A stretch of 64,000 nucleotides of DNA from contig CM055901.1 of the NCBI GenBank assembly GCA_029582155.1, forward strand, positions 4,829,374 to 4,893,373, in the 5' to 3' direction. Shown in pieces: positions 14,570 through 29,500 of the stretch (positions are counted from its first letter, which is position 1; every line of letters begins with the position of its first letter). Made by a program: the position numbers and the translations under genes. Source of the DNA: Panopea generosa. Its lineage: Eukaryota; Mollusca; Bivalvia; Adapedonta; Hiatellidae. Below the pieces are notes generated by a model. That model was not told the DNA's origin. It was given only the letters and a program-made list of their open reading frames with translations, and did no database searches.

Positions 14570-17500
14570 TTTAGGAATTTTAATTTACCAGTCCTGTGAT
14601 TATATCATTATCAATGGCCAGAAAGTGGCTGGTATATATATATATATATGTGTTTTAGGAATTTTAATTTACAAGTCCTGTGATTCTACCATTGTCAATG
14701 GCCAGATAATGGCTGGTATATATATGTGTTTTAGGAGTTTTAATTTACCAGTCCTGTGATTCTACCATTGTCAATGGCCAGATAGGGGCTGATATATACA
14801 TGTGTTAAGAGTTTTAATTTACCAGTCCTATGATTCTACCATTGCCAATGGCCAGATAGTGGCTGGTATATACATGTGTTAAGAGTTCTAATTTACAAGT
14901 CCTATGATGCTACCATGATTGTCAATGGCCAGATAGTAGCTGGTATATATATATATGTTAGGAGTTTTAATTTACCAGTCCAGTGATTCTACTATAGTCA
15001 ATGGCCAGATAGTTGCTAGTATATATATATGTTAGGAGATTTAATTTACCAGTCTGGTGATTCTACTATTGTCAATGGCCAGATAGTGGCTGGTATATAT
15101 ATATATATATATATGTTAGGAGTTTTAATTTACAAGTCCTATGATTCTACCATTGTCAATGGCCAGATAATGGCTGATAAATACATGCGTTAAGAGTTTT
15201 AATTTACCAGTCCGGTGATTCTACTATTGTCGATGGTCAGATAATGGCTGGTATATACAAGTGTTAAGAGTTTTAATTTACCAGTCCTATGATTCTACCA
15301 TTATCAATGGCCAGATAGTGGCTGGTATATATATATCTGTTAGGAGTTTTAATTTACCAGTCTGGTGATTCTACCAATGTCAATGGCCAGATAGTGGCTG
15401 GTATATACAAGTGTTATGAGTTTTAATATACCAGTCCAGTGATTCTACCATTATCAATGGCCAGATAGTGGCTGGTATATATCTATGTGTTAAGAGTTTT
15501 AATTTACCAGTCCTGAGATTCTACTATTATCAATGGCCAGATAGTGGCTGGGGTTCACTGCACTTGCAAACATGGGTTTCATCGATTTCTTGGGTATAAC
15601 ATTGAAGATGGCTGCAAAACAAAACAGTTAATGTTAATGAATGAATGAATGAAGGACACAGCATAATCAGAACTCAAATTGAGCAATGGACTCAGGTTAG
15701 CTTACAAAAGTAAGTGATAATGTACAAAACAAAAGTACCAATCTTCAACCACCAATAAGAACCACCAGTACTCTTTATTTTACAGTCAAACCTGTCTTAA
15801 GCAGCCAGTCAAGGAAAAGAGCACTGTTGTTTAATACAGGTACATTTTCTGTGAAAACATGGAAATTACCAATGTGGCTACTTAAGTTAAGTGGCTGCTT
15901 AACAGAGGTGGCCACTTACACAGGCTTGACTGTACATAATTCTTAAACCGTCATCTTCATTTCTTACTTAATGTTTGAATATTTACATTCCCACTGCAAT
16001 CGGTCTTAATGAACTATATAGATTTATTTCATTGGTTGCACGAATTTTTTTTGCTGGTGAGACGTCACGTTGCCGTTAGTTTCATGTGACGTTTGCCATA
16101 TATTGTCCTGCAAATGCATGCACTTATTCTGTATGTTGATGTCGCCATTACAATCATGACATTGGCTTTGCGGTTAAATGTGTATAATTTGCATAAGGGT
16201 TAATGAAACACGCCATTTCCCCTGTCTTATATAATGTTAATCTAAGAAAATTTGTTACAAATAAACAACCTGTGACCTACCATGCTTGTCTTTTTCTTCT
16301 CCAACACCATCTACATTGTAGTCCCTAAGAAGACGTAGAGCCTTCCCAGTGGTAACACAGAAGAAGACTACCTGGACATTCTTCTCATACTTCCATTTTT
16401 CCATCTCAAACTGTAAAACATCAACAAATGTATACAGACATTGACTGTACTGCCTTTTGTTCAATTTCTTAAAATGATTTATGTCTGAACAAGCTATCCA
16501 TGTTCTCTGCTCCATGTAAGTCTTTTATCTGAAGAGGCTCTATGTTAGGCATGATTATTACATGAATAACAATATCATTCCATTGACAATATGGGGAATT
16601 GATTGATTGATTGATTGAATATTTAGTGTCATTTTTATGCCATCAGGGGCTAACAGCTAACCTAACCACTGTTTTCTGTTATCCTGGAAGGTTAACCAGT
16701 ATTCGAGCACACCCCCATCTCTGCAAGTAACTGATAAATTTCCCACTTGAATCAGCGGTGAGAGACGAATGACAATGAAACACAATGTGGTATATCAAAC
16801 ATCATGGAAATTGTGGCCAAGCCGGGAATCAAACTCATGCCATGGGGAATTGAAGTCATATTTTGTATATGCTTGTCTAGTAAGCAAGCTATCACGGTCT
16901 TCAGAATACTTTCTATACAACTGTAAGACTCCTTCACACTATGACTTACTTAACCCTTTACTCCTAGATACGCATTTTCCCGCACCAATCACAGAAGTCA
17001 TTGAAAACAGTGCTTATTTTACAAATTTTATGTTTCTATTTGGATCTTAAGAGCCCTTTAGACACAAGCACCATGAAAAATCATCACAGACTTAAAGGAG
17101 GTGATTAAATTTTGGACAACCAATCAAATGCTAAGAAGGGAAATGGTGTAGTGGACAGGGTGTTAGCCACCCATGCCAGAGAGGTTGCGGTTTCAATCAC
17201 AGGCTCAAAACAGAGTTCTCAGTAACTACCCTAGTAGGCTACTAGAGTAAGAGTATAGACTTACGTTGCGTTTTTCCAAAATATCATCCATGTACTCGTC
17301 TTGCACAAGCTGCTCTCGAACAATCTTCCCATCTTCCTCTCCTTCATCAAGCCACCTTTTATAAAACAGAAAATAATCCATTAAAAAATCTTAATGAAGT
17401 AAAATACATGTTTACCAATTACTTTTCAAGGGTATTTAATTAATGTATTTAATATACTAGTATTTGTCAACTCTTGCATCATGATTGTAATAAAAACATA

Positions 17501-20500
17501 ATCTCATATCATAGTCAATATGAATAACCCTTTTTAAGGAACTAATGAATCTTGATTTAAACAAATCTTCTGGTCTAGATAACATAGGGCCTAGAATATT
17601 GCGAATAAGTGCACCTGCAATAGTTTCATCATTAACTTATATATTCAGTAGAGTCATAGATAGTGGAAAGTTTTCTCAACTTTTTAAAAATGCAAAAGTA
17701 ACTCCTATACACAATAAGGGAGATAAATCTGAGGCAACTAATTACAGACCTATATCAGTACTACCAACATTGTATAAGTTAATTGAAAAACATATCTCCC
17801 AACAACTTTATAAGTATCTGTCAGATTTTAACCTATTGCATCCATCTCATTCTGGATTTAGACCGAATAACTCCTGTCAAACAGCACTAATAAATATAAC
17901 CGACAAATGGTTACAAGAAATGAATGATGGAAACATAAACGGAGTAGTATTCTTGGATTTAAAAAAAGCTTTTGATGTGGTTGATCACAAACTCTTATGC
18001 CAAAATCTTAATATATATAGTTTTACTCAAACTTCCTTGAAGTTGTTTGAATCATATCTTAATAATAGAACACAGCAGGTAAAAGCAGGACATGCCAAGT
18101 CTGAATCTGCCCCTATTTCTCATGGAGTTCCCCAAGGTTCCATAATGGGTTCATTACTTTTCATTTTATATATTAATGATCTCCCATTACATGTAAAAAA
18201 ATAGTGAAACCGTTATATATGCAGATGATTACTGTTGAACTGTTTGGGGTAACTGCACTAAAGATGGGCTTATCGAATACTAAAATTACAGAAAAGAGCA
18301 GCAAGAATTATCCTCAATGCAGATCCTCTTTCAGCCTTGGAGCCTTTATTTAAAGAACTTAATTGGATGCCAGTAAATATATGGATTCAGTATCATAAAT
18401 TATTACTTGTCTATAAATGCTTAAATTCCCAGGCACCTGAATATTTGTCAAACAGACTTGTATACGTGGGAGATACTAACACATACAGTATAAGGAATGT
18501 TGTAAATGGAAATTTATATGTTAAAAAATCAAAGACAGAGTTTTACAAACGTTCATTTCATTATTCTGGGTCACTTTTATGGAACAATCTGCCTACCGAA
18601 ATTCGATCATCATAAAGTCAAAAATAATCTAAATAATTATCTGCTGAAACTTAATTGTTAGTTGGAAATAAACTGTTTCATTGACAAATGATTGTAAGTA
18701 TTCAATAGAAAAGTTTTTGTCATTGCATTTATAAACATTATGTGAATGCTTGTTTTATATTTTAATGTTTAATTACATTGTTGAATTTCATGTTCATTGT
18801 ATGATTGTTGAGGGCCACAGGGCAGATTAGTGTAACTTACTGTGTTACCCTCATTAAATAAAGCATAATTATTATTATTATTATAGATTCTTAAAAGGAA
18901 TGCAATTTGGTTATAAACTTCAGTTGTGAAACAAGTATTTACAACTTAGACAAATCATGTTGAAAGTTTTCCTGGGTAGACCCAGTACTAAGCATATGCA
19001 GATAAAGTGTCTTGCTCAAGGAGATTTATACAAAGCCATGGTGCAGGATCATACCCATGACCATCCAATGTTGGGTCAGGTACACTGGATCACACACTAT
19101 ACTCAATTTGGAATTGCATAACTGCAGGGCTGCTTACATATAATAATGAACTAGTGGCCGAGTTTGGGAAGTCACTATCGACTTATAAACAATATAATCC
19201 ACTAGAGTAGACTGTCCAGAGTCAACAATATAGCTGCATGTGCTAATTGTAGCTCATAAAGAAAACTAAAAAGAACTCAAACAGACAAACAGTAATGTAA
19301 TATCTCAAAGATACAACTAGCAAGAACAGAATTATCAGTATACTTGTATATTTTCAGATGACCAAACTCAGTGTACACAAAGTCATGCATGTCTGTTTCC
19401 AGGCCATCACTGGGCAGTTCAGAACTTTTCATTTTATTTGTTAATTTATTTTCACCGATTGTGAAACAGGTTCTTACAACATAAACAAATCCTCTCAAAG
19501 TCTTCCTTGATAAAACCAGTATTAAACATATGCGAATAAAATGTATTGCTAATGGACACTTCACATAGCCATGGTGGAGGATCTGACCTGTGATCCACCA
19601 ATCCAGGGTCCAATGCTCTGCCATGTGCTCTACACATTTCATTTTAATAATGTTGCATGGAAAGAAATTTCATTCAGTAAATTAAAATCAAACTTTGCAC
19701 TCCTGCTGCAGATATTATAACTTTGGTGAGAATAAAATGAAAAATGCGGGGGCCAGAGTGTACACAAGGTCAAATAGTGCATTTTTTATGCTTCAAGGGC
19801 AATAACTCTGACATTTCCCGTCCGATTTGGCCAGTCCAAGAACTTGTCCGAGATGTTATGGTTTATATAACTACTTTATAAGTTTAGTGAAGATCCGATG
19901 AAAAATGCAGGTGCAAGAGTGCACAAAACATAAAGTTCACTGACAGACTACAGACGAAGGACAACAGGCGATCAGAATAACTGACCTTGAGCTTACATAA
20001 TTTTCATTCTGGTGGTGGAGGGTAAAGTCTACTAAATTTCTGGTTGTGGTACCTCAAAACTAATTAAAATTCTGGTGGTGGTACCCTAAAAAGTAATTCC
20101 AGTTCCGACCCCCTACCTCCTGAGATTTTTTCTTGGAATAGCCCTGAATCAAATCTATAAACAGAAGCAGATTTCACACACATACAACTTAAATCTATGC
20201 CCATGGAATATCAGGGGTGTTAAATACCACTCTCACACTCTCATTCATAACTTATACTTGCAGTTTTGACAGTAAGAATTTATAAATTCTAATCTGATAG
20301 GGTGAGTATAATTTCATTGTGTAATCATTCCAAAATCCAATAAGTATGTGCCGAAATTTAAGAGACAGGGCTGTGCAGTTTTAATACAATAAAAAAATAG
20401 TTGGAATGGGTGTCTTGGGGTTGGTAACAAAGTTGAAAAGGGGCAGTTGGAAACAAAGCGGCAGAATAGTAGTAAATTTGAAACAAAACATGGGCCGGAG

Positions 20501-23500
20501 TGGGGTTTTAAGTGGAAGGGGGTGTCTTTGGGGTCGGTAACAAAGTTGAACTTAGTAGTCCTACAGAGTGAATAGTCATTTAAAAGATTTTTACACGTCT
20601 GAGGATTTAATCATTAAAACTTACCTTCCACACCAGAAGACATATTCCTGATTTTTTCCAAAGGGTGGTTCCCGGATGACCACTTTATCAAGGAACCAGC
20701 CTGCACCAGCACCTGTACCATCATGTCCAACAAGTATCCTCTTAATTCGACCCAAGGACACAGCCTCCACGTCAAATGTATCGCACTGAAATAGATAAAG
20801 CTCCAGTATAAAATGACTTCTGATTGTTTTTTAACATTTAAAATTATTTCAGTAAAATTGTAGCAGAAGTAAATTCAGGATACAGTTGCTTTACAGCATA
20901 GGTAAGTATTCTATTCTAGTTTTGCTTTTAACACACATGTACTTACATATTTGATACATTTTTATGCAGTTTGATGCAATTTTAAACATAAAGCAGTCTG
21001 TTGACAGATTATATGCTGGCATACATTAGTTGAGAAGATTCCTGATGAATATTTATGAGTCTCAGCAGAGCCACCATACTTCCACAGGGCCTGAACTCTC
21101 AACATAATAATCGCAGTACCTGAAAGTACTGATGACCAGGATTTAATAAATATTCTTACACCGTCATTTATTTTACGCAACATTTGTTTAAAAAATGACA
21201 TAATACAATGTCCGCAATATATTTTTATGGTTCGATTTGTTTCTGCTTACTTATATTAAATACATTAAAAATTGAAATTCAAGGAATAAAAAATAGTCCC
21301 TGTCGCGTATGATCATTTTGGCGGTGGTTAACACTGCAAAGCTTGGTCACGACTATATAAGCAGGGCTGTGCCTTTGGCATAAAGCACGACTAAAAATGT
21401 CTTTTATCAGTGGTATATTTCATTTCTTTTTTTAAATCTCATTGTCATTTCAGGCAACCCATTGAAACAGCTATTGAATGACAGTAAAGAATGTGTATAT
21501 TACTTGTCCTTTTTTAAAATAAACTCCTTTCGTATCTGCATACAACTGTCTGACACCTGAGTCCCCTCTAGCTCCATATATGATTATGTAGACATTAGCC
21601 TCGGTTCCTCCACCCCACATTTCACCCGTGTAAACATCAACTTGGTACTTGATCACTAAAATAGATACAACAATTATAAAACAGGCCAACTGTCATACAT
21701 GTCAGACTACTGAAAGCAACTCCATGTCATTGAGACCAATATTCATTCAACAGGCCGACTGTCATACATATCAGACTTCTGACAGCAACTCAATGTCATT
21801 GAGACTAATATTCATTCAACAGGCCGACTGTCATACAACTCAGACTACTGACAGCAACTCTATGTCATTGAGACCAATATTCATTCCACAGGCCGACTGT
21901 CATACATGTTGGACTACTGACAGCAACTCTATGTCATTGAGACCAATATTCATTCCACAGGCCGACTGTCATACATGTCAGACTACTGACAGCAACTCCA
22001 TGTCATTGAGACTAATATTCATTCCACAGGCCCACTGTCATACATGTTGGACTACTGACAGCAACTCCATGTCACTGAGACTAATATTCATTCCACAGGC
22101 TGACAGTCATAAACGTAGGGCCATTCTTAGCCATTCCTAAAATAAGATTTTTTTGCTGTGCTTCAGCCCAGTATTTTCAGGTGGGTAGGTGGGTAGCTAT
22201 TTTTTTTTTTTTTTTAGCAAATTTTGATTTTTCATAGCGAGTAGGTAGGAGCATGGCAAACAATTCATTTTTTAAAGACGGCCTAGGCAGTTTCAGAAGT
22301 GACATGAAGTGAGTGATATAAATGTTATTGGAAGCTTCAGGAATTAACCCTTTACTCCATATATACGCGTTTTCCCACACCAACAGCAGAAGGCCTTTAA
22401 AAACAGTGCAGGAAAGGTTCAGATTGCTCGTAACGAGCAATCTGAACACTTCCTGCACTGTTTTCCACTCTGTCAGTTAATATAAACATAATTCACCCCT
22501 TGCTGATATGTGGTGAATTGATGCTTTCAATTTGGAAGAGTCAAAAAAAAAATTATTATGGAGTAAAGGGTTAAGACAGACATTCTCAAAAGATGGTTAA
22601 CTGTGCTATTTGAGGTTGCTCATACCAACTTTTCAATTACCATTTAGCTGAAATTTTGTCTGGCGAATTTTGTCTAGCAAAATAACATACAAGGTATTTG
22701 GAAAACACAATGTATAGCCTGTTCATATGATGGCCAGGTTTGCTGATGAAGATAGACACCCATTATATACAAAGCGTTCACCTCTAATAAGCATCCATTT
22801 TTGCTAATTCCATGTCTGTGCTTTCAGAGCAAATTATCCTATATTAAACAACAATCTGTCTTAAAAGGACACTTTCACTCGCTCCCTTGACTGGCTGCTT
22901 AAAACAGGATTAACTATATAAATTTATAAATCAATGAATATGAAATGCAAATTATATAATGCATCATGATGTTCAATCGTTTGCTCTTCCACAAAAAACT
23001 TGCAACTCGTTTTTACTTTCAATCTTGAACAGAGCTCATGTTTGCATACATAATTTCAGCAACTCATTTATTCATAGTTTTGAATGCATTTATACATCAC
23101 ACATTTACAAGCAAAGGAATGATGCCCTAGGCAATGTTTTTCATTGATAATTTGGGATTAAACCTTATAACAAAGAAACAAATAATAGCTACATGTATGG
23201 CAATTTATACACTCTAAATAACAGAGAGCTATCATTAATTTACTTAATCTTTTAAAATGTACATGGAAAATAAGCCGAAATAGAAATTTACATAAAAAAA
23301 AAAAAAATGAAATCTTCTGTACTTGTGTATATCGCGCATCCCTTCTCAAAGATCTTAAAAGTTGGAGAAAAAAATGGCCTAATACATGAGTAGAAACGGT
23401 AGCAAACCATTCATATTTTTATTTATAATCGATAATCAGGTAATTTTTATCCATTTTAATTCTTTTTTTTTTTTTTATTATATTTATGGCATTTATTTCC

Positions 23501-26500
23501 TGATTTGTTCCCTTTAAGATATCAGATTCAAGTATACACTTACAGGGCAGTACAGCCTCTCCAGGACGTTTGACGGGCAGTTCCCTGATTATTTCCTGGT
23601 CATCCTCATCTCTGGCCAACCAGCGACTACAGCCGAATATAAGTTCCTCTCCTGTGTCAATGTCTCGCATTTGTACCTTGAACAGAATACCAAATATAGC
23701 ATCACTTCTCAGTCAACTGCCATCTCACTTAATTGCCTTATTAAATTATTTTTACATAAGACAGATTAAAAGAGTTTATAACAAAACAAGTATTTAGACA
23801 AATTGTGTAGATTGTCTCAGTTAATAACAGAAATAAAGCCATAGCTGGAGATGAGAAAATGATAATACATGGGGTTATAAGGTACTATATTAGGCCATTA
23901 TAAATTCATTGCTAGATTATCATCCAATTTGTTTTAAAAAACAGGGAGGGTGGGAGAATTTTTTATTTTTTTTTTATTTTTATTTTTAAAAATTTCATGA
24001 TGCATTTTTGTTTTTAATTTATTTTTTTTAATGAAAATCAAAAGAGAGGGAGCAGCATGAAAATTATAGGGCAGGCAGGGATTATAATCAAGCAATTAAT
24101 TTATTATGGCCTTATTAACCTCTACAAATGTACATACCTCATCACACAACCAGCCAGGGAAATCCCCAGAATTGTCGTGAGCCAGTCTTATTTTGTAGAT
24201 TTCTCCTACATTACCAACGGACACCTGCAGTTACAGAAACAATCAAATTAAGTATGCTATGATGTATTACAATAGTAACACACTCTATCTTTCCTATAGA
24301 GTATATAAAAGCCAGGCCCGATTAGTCGTAAGTGCCTCTGACTATCAATCCAGGGGTCGTGAGTTCGAATCCCTGCCAGGCCACAATCTCCGTGATGGTT
24401 GATATAAGACATTGCATCTCATAATCATTTGTCTCTCACCGCTGATTCAAGTGGGAAAGTTTTCAGTAACTTGTGGAGATGATGTGTGCTCAAGTACTGG
24501 TTAACATTCCAGGATCCCAGGAAACAGTGGTTAGGTTAACTGATCATCTGTTAGCCCTAGATGGCATAAAATCGACACTAAATATTCAATAAATCAATTC
24601 TATAGAGTATACAGAATATAAAATTATGGTGAAAAACATCAACAATCAGTATATCATTACAAAGCTTATTTGGATACGCTTATAATATTATTAATCAAGT
24701 GACTTCATGCTTGCCTAGCTATTAGTTCAAGGATTGTAATATTTGCACATTCAGCATAGACCACGGGCCAATATAGCTGCCTGAGGGCAAATAACTCACT
24801 CTTATCAATTAACTGCTTCTAACATAATACTGTCGGAGTCAATTTTCAATTATTTTATTTATGTAAGTTAATAAAATAAAAGTAAATTAGACAAGTAGTT
24901 TTGTATTTTATTGTTGACTGTACACAAGATATATAGAACTGGTTTCTATTCTAGGCATTTAATAAAGGCAACAAAATTCTATGCATATAGTAAGTTTCAG
25001 TGCACTTAAACACTATAAGAATTGATTTCAATAGTGACAACCTCAACTTTACAATGTCTTTTTTATTAATTATGATTTTTGATGTAATGATCAAGTTTAG
25101 GTTCAAACAACCAGAAGCAGTCACATTGACCGAGTTCCGTTCATATTTGCTGTGTTCAGTTTGTATTGGCCCGAGTTCAGTCATATTGGCCGAGTTTGCT
25201 TTATATGACATGATAATTTTTCTCTATAAAAAGTCCAGTACAATAAGGTTATTAATTAATAAACAGTTATGTAGTAACAGGCTTCTGATTCACCAACATT
25301 TTACTTAAATACTTCAAAACTTAACTTAATTTTTAATGGTTATTTTTTATTATATACTCAATATTAATGAAACCATAATGTAGTTTTACTGGAACCAGTC
25401 TAAAATCATGATAACCTGGTTGCTTTTCTTAGATTTAATTTTTTTAGTATTTAAGTATATCTTAGTGAAACAAGAGCCAGGTGAAAATGATTCTGGAAGA
25501 AACTTCACTTCTGATAACAGACACATATCACAAGTAATGATGAACTGCCACCTTTATCAAGAACAGAGAATTAACTCACGTCAAAATTGTCTAACTGTCC
25601 AGGTTGGAAGTTACTGCCATCTCCATGTCCCAGGGTTATAGGACCTGAGTTTGTCTTGTTCCCGTACACAGTGATAGTGACCTGGGCTTGGGTACCAGCT
25701 GATGGCAAGGCATTTGTCTTCACCACCACCTTCCACTTACCGGCTGAAAAGATGAAGATTGTTTCTACCTTATTACACACTTTCTATAGGGTATTAGTAC
25801 TGCTTGATACTTATATGTAGTAATTATATTGTTTTTCACAGGTTAAAACATTGATTGATCTTCTGCAGACTTCTGATAAATGAACACAGAAGTGGGTGGG
25901 GTAATGTGACTACAATCACAGGCCCTATCTTACTATAGCTTTTGGCCAGCTATATTATAGTAAATAATCCATCATTTACTACATATCGCTATCCCAAAGC
26001 TATAGTAAGGTAGGACCTGTGAGACTGTGACCACATTGGAGGATATTAACTCTAATTTGGGTGTTACTGGTTTGTTTAAAAATTAAGATTTGTTATGCGT
26101 GTCACGAGAAAACACATCTTTCTTGCCACAAGACCTGTGCACTTTTAGACATAGGAAAACAAGAGGCCCTATATGATATTATGTTATTGCTCTACTAGTT
26201 CAATTGGGTGCAAGGATATTTTTCAAAATATAGAATATCAGAAAGGCTACTCTACCCTTATTCAAGCTTTATCTTATATAAGAATCAGATTAAGTTAAAC
26301 TCAAAAGGAACGATGCGTGAGCGTCCATTGAAACAAGGACAATAACTCTGCTAATTTTCGCAGAAAAAGATATGGTGTAAAGAAATTTTGAGCCAGGGCC
26401 AACCCTGCTTAACTTGGGAATTAAAGTGTTCATGATGACCACGTTCTAAATATAATTTGATTGCAATAAATATAATTATAATATTGAAAGAAACTTTGGA

Positions 26501-29500
26501 ATAAAAGTTTGCAGGCGCAATATACAAAATCATTATAAATATGCTCTGATTACAAAAGCTCATTTATTTAAAGACTTACCGTTTATCCTCAAGTATATCG
26601 CGCATCCGTGTATATCGCGCATCCCTGTTTTAAGATCAAGAACTAAGAAAAAAATACAATTCTCCTATATATGTGTATATCGCGCATCATCGAAGATCTT
26701 AAAAGTTGGAAAAAAAAGCGCACATAATACCTGAGGATAAACGGTAGGTATAATTCTGGCATGAATGTTCTAGTTAAAGGGTACCGCACGTCAGAATATA
26801 AATGGCTATTTATCGTTAAATAGACATGTAAATAACACAAAAATCAACAAATTTTAATTGTACGAAATTTATCAAATGAGAAAAATGACATTAAATATCA
26901 TGATTTCAAGCGTTTCCTAAATGCTATGGGCGCCGCCATTTTGTAGCTCTTTTGTGATGGAGGTATTCGGTGACGTCATAACTGCACTTCCGTTCTAGTT
27001 ATCGCACAAATTGTATTGTGTCGTTAGTGACTGCTCTCTACTGAAACTCTTATGTATATACACTAATATACGTAATCAGTTTATATACAGATATACAGTG
27101 CATTAGTGAACATCGAAGGTAGACAATTAAACGCGAAAACGATTCTGAATTGAAGGACTTAACCCATTAAACATTGTTTTCTCCAGCGGAATAAGTGGGT
27201 GGAGTAATGCGATATGTTTTGTGGGCAGTGTTGTTTTTAGTTTTCCTAATATGTGATTTCACATTGCCTCAGTGTCAAGCTTCTGGTGACATCACGCGCA
27301 AAACGCCTTTATACTTTGGGGTAGGACTTAAGATTGTAGAATGAAGCGTACCAATGCTTTGGCGTACTACTATCCAAGGATACAATTTCTGATGATTTCA
27401 GTACGAAGATGACCATATGCGACATACATATAAACTTAGTGTATATTATCCAGTGGGAAGCTCTTAAAAATGTGCTTATAACATATAGCTCAGCTGATTT
27501 CTGAAATTTAATTTGTAATTTTATATACTCTTCCAAAATATTGTGAAATTGATATATCAAACTTTCACAATATTATAACTACAGGCTGTTTGAACAGGTG
27601 TGATAATCCAATTAACAATAAAAACAAGAGGCTAATGCCAAAACATAAGGTGTGAAAACGACATGGTATCTAAAAGTTGTTATTAAAATACAAATTAAGG
27701 CCAATTAATTGTGACAGGCCCGATTAGCTCAGTCAGTTACGTGTCTAACTATCAATCCTGGTGTCTCGAGTTCGAATCCCAACCCGGCGACAGTCTCTGT
27801 GATGACTGACATACAACATTGTGTCTCAATATCATTTGTCTCTCACTGCTGATTCGAGTGGAAAATTATCAGTTACTTGCGGTTGTTGGGTGTGCTCAAG
27901 TACTGGTTAACTTTTGCAGGAAACAGTGGTTAGGTTAACTGAACATCTGAACAGTAAACCCTCGATGACAAAAAATGATGCTAAATATTCAGTCAACCAT
28001 TAATTGTTCATAAACTCATTTTATTAATTTTATAATCAATAGGCAATTTAGTTTATTGATATATGGCTTTTTCACGGTCAACTAGGTCATTATTCTTGAA
28101 TAGACATTTGAACTACCTCTACTTCGCAATGAAAAAAGATAAAGTAAAACCTTTGTTCCTTTATTTATTCATTAATACATGAAAAGTTTTTTTTACTGTT
28201 AAAATAGTGTTCTGGTATACAATTTATGAAAAATATTCATAAAATCATATAACATAATTTTTTTACTTGTAAGTTTGCATTGATATTGAAACCCTAATTA
28301 ACTGAAAATGTTTAAATTAGTAATAAGACATAATACTATGTGATATAACATCCTGTCATAAACCCTGGGGTCATTAAACCTGGGGTGATCACGCTTATTA
28401 GGGTACAATATGCACAAGGTGGCAGGGTATTTCTCATTACCACATGGTGTGAATGTGGTGTTGGTGAATTATGAAAGCTCAGCAGGGTGCCAGTAGCTGG
28501 ACAGTAACATACACTTTGTGCAATATGCCTGTAGACATTATATTTCATATGACACTCCCTATAAGGAGACACATTCATATATGTTCAGAGAACTGGTAAA
28601 ATAGATAATCATCATATATCAAATTGGGTAGTAACACCATTTGAATAACCAAAAGACAGTGCCAGTTATGTAAAACAACACAAAAAAAAACCCAACTCAT
28701 TCATGCTTCATCTAAATTTACTAAAAAGGATATGAAATCAAAATTTTATCAGCCATTTCTCAGTACGCAACAATGACCGCACCAGCTAAACACGATAAGA
28801 AAAGAGATATAATATTATTTCTTATTCTCTCTTAGACAGGTAAATATATATACAAAACATTTTCCCTTAAATTCCATTCTTGGTCTAATTAGTGTTGTTT
28901 TTTTTTGATAATGTATTGACTGAGTAGCAAACAGTATATACCCTGATAGTACAGCATGAATGTGCAGGCTCGCCTGGATCTACATCAACACTGACCGCAA
29001 TAATTACTTTTTTATCAAGCAAAGGGTAATTTTACTATTTTGAAAAATTCAATCATCAATGTCAGGCTACATGATAAGATGTCAGAGTTGTGATTGATGG
29101 GTTTCGGGTTTGATCTCTGGTTCATGATCGGTGTGACTGTTTAACAGTTATCATCTTTTTGGGTGAAAACTTCATAAGACATTGCTGTGACATCTCTGTA
29201 TTATTTCTGTGATACATTCTAAATCTTCTAAATTTCCAATAGTGTGAAATTGCATCTGCAGCACGTATTTTCGTCAGACGAAAGCATCATTACAGTTTTC
29301 GCAGCTGCAAAAATCTTTCACGTGTGTGAACAACTGTGCCGTCTCACTATTTCTCTCGTCTTCTAATTCATTTAACTCTGGTTCTGAAAATTCTGGTTCA
29401 AAGTTGTAGGCCACAAGTCATTCTCCGTTACTAAAATCCATTTTATTATTCTTGCGAGTACTTTTGCCGGTGACTATAATTGCACGTTTCTACATCTGCT

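Noticed and set aside
14215-15560. Regular repeats with spacers, superficially like a CRISPR array.
   Set aside because: Eukaryotic intron; the spacers are TA microsatellite and the repeats are exon-derived.
21649-22140. 163-codon plus-strand open frame with Cys/His-rich 23-residue repeats.
   Set aside because: It is a 69-bp minisatellite that stays open because its period is a multiple of three; no start context, splice signals or known domain.
27715-27790. tRNA-like sequence with A and B boxes, considered as a tRNA gene.
   Set aside because: The anticodon stem does not close properly and the sequence continues into a repeated SINE body.
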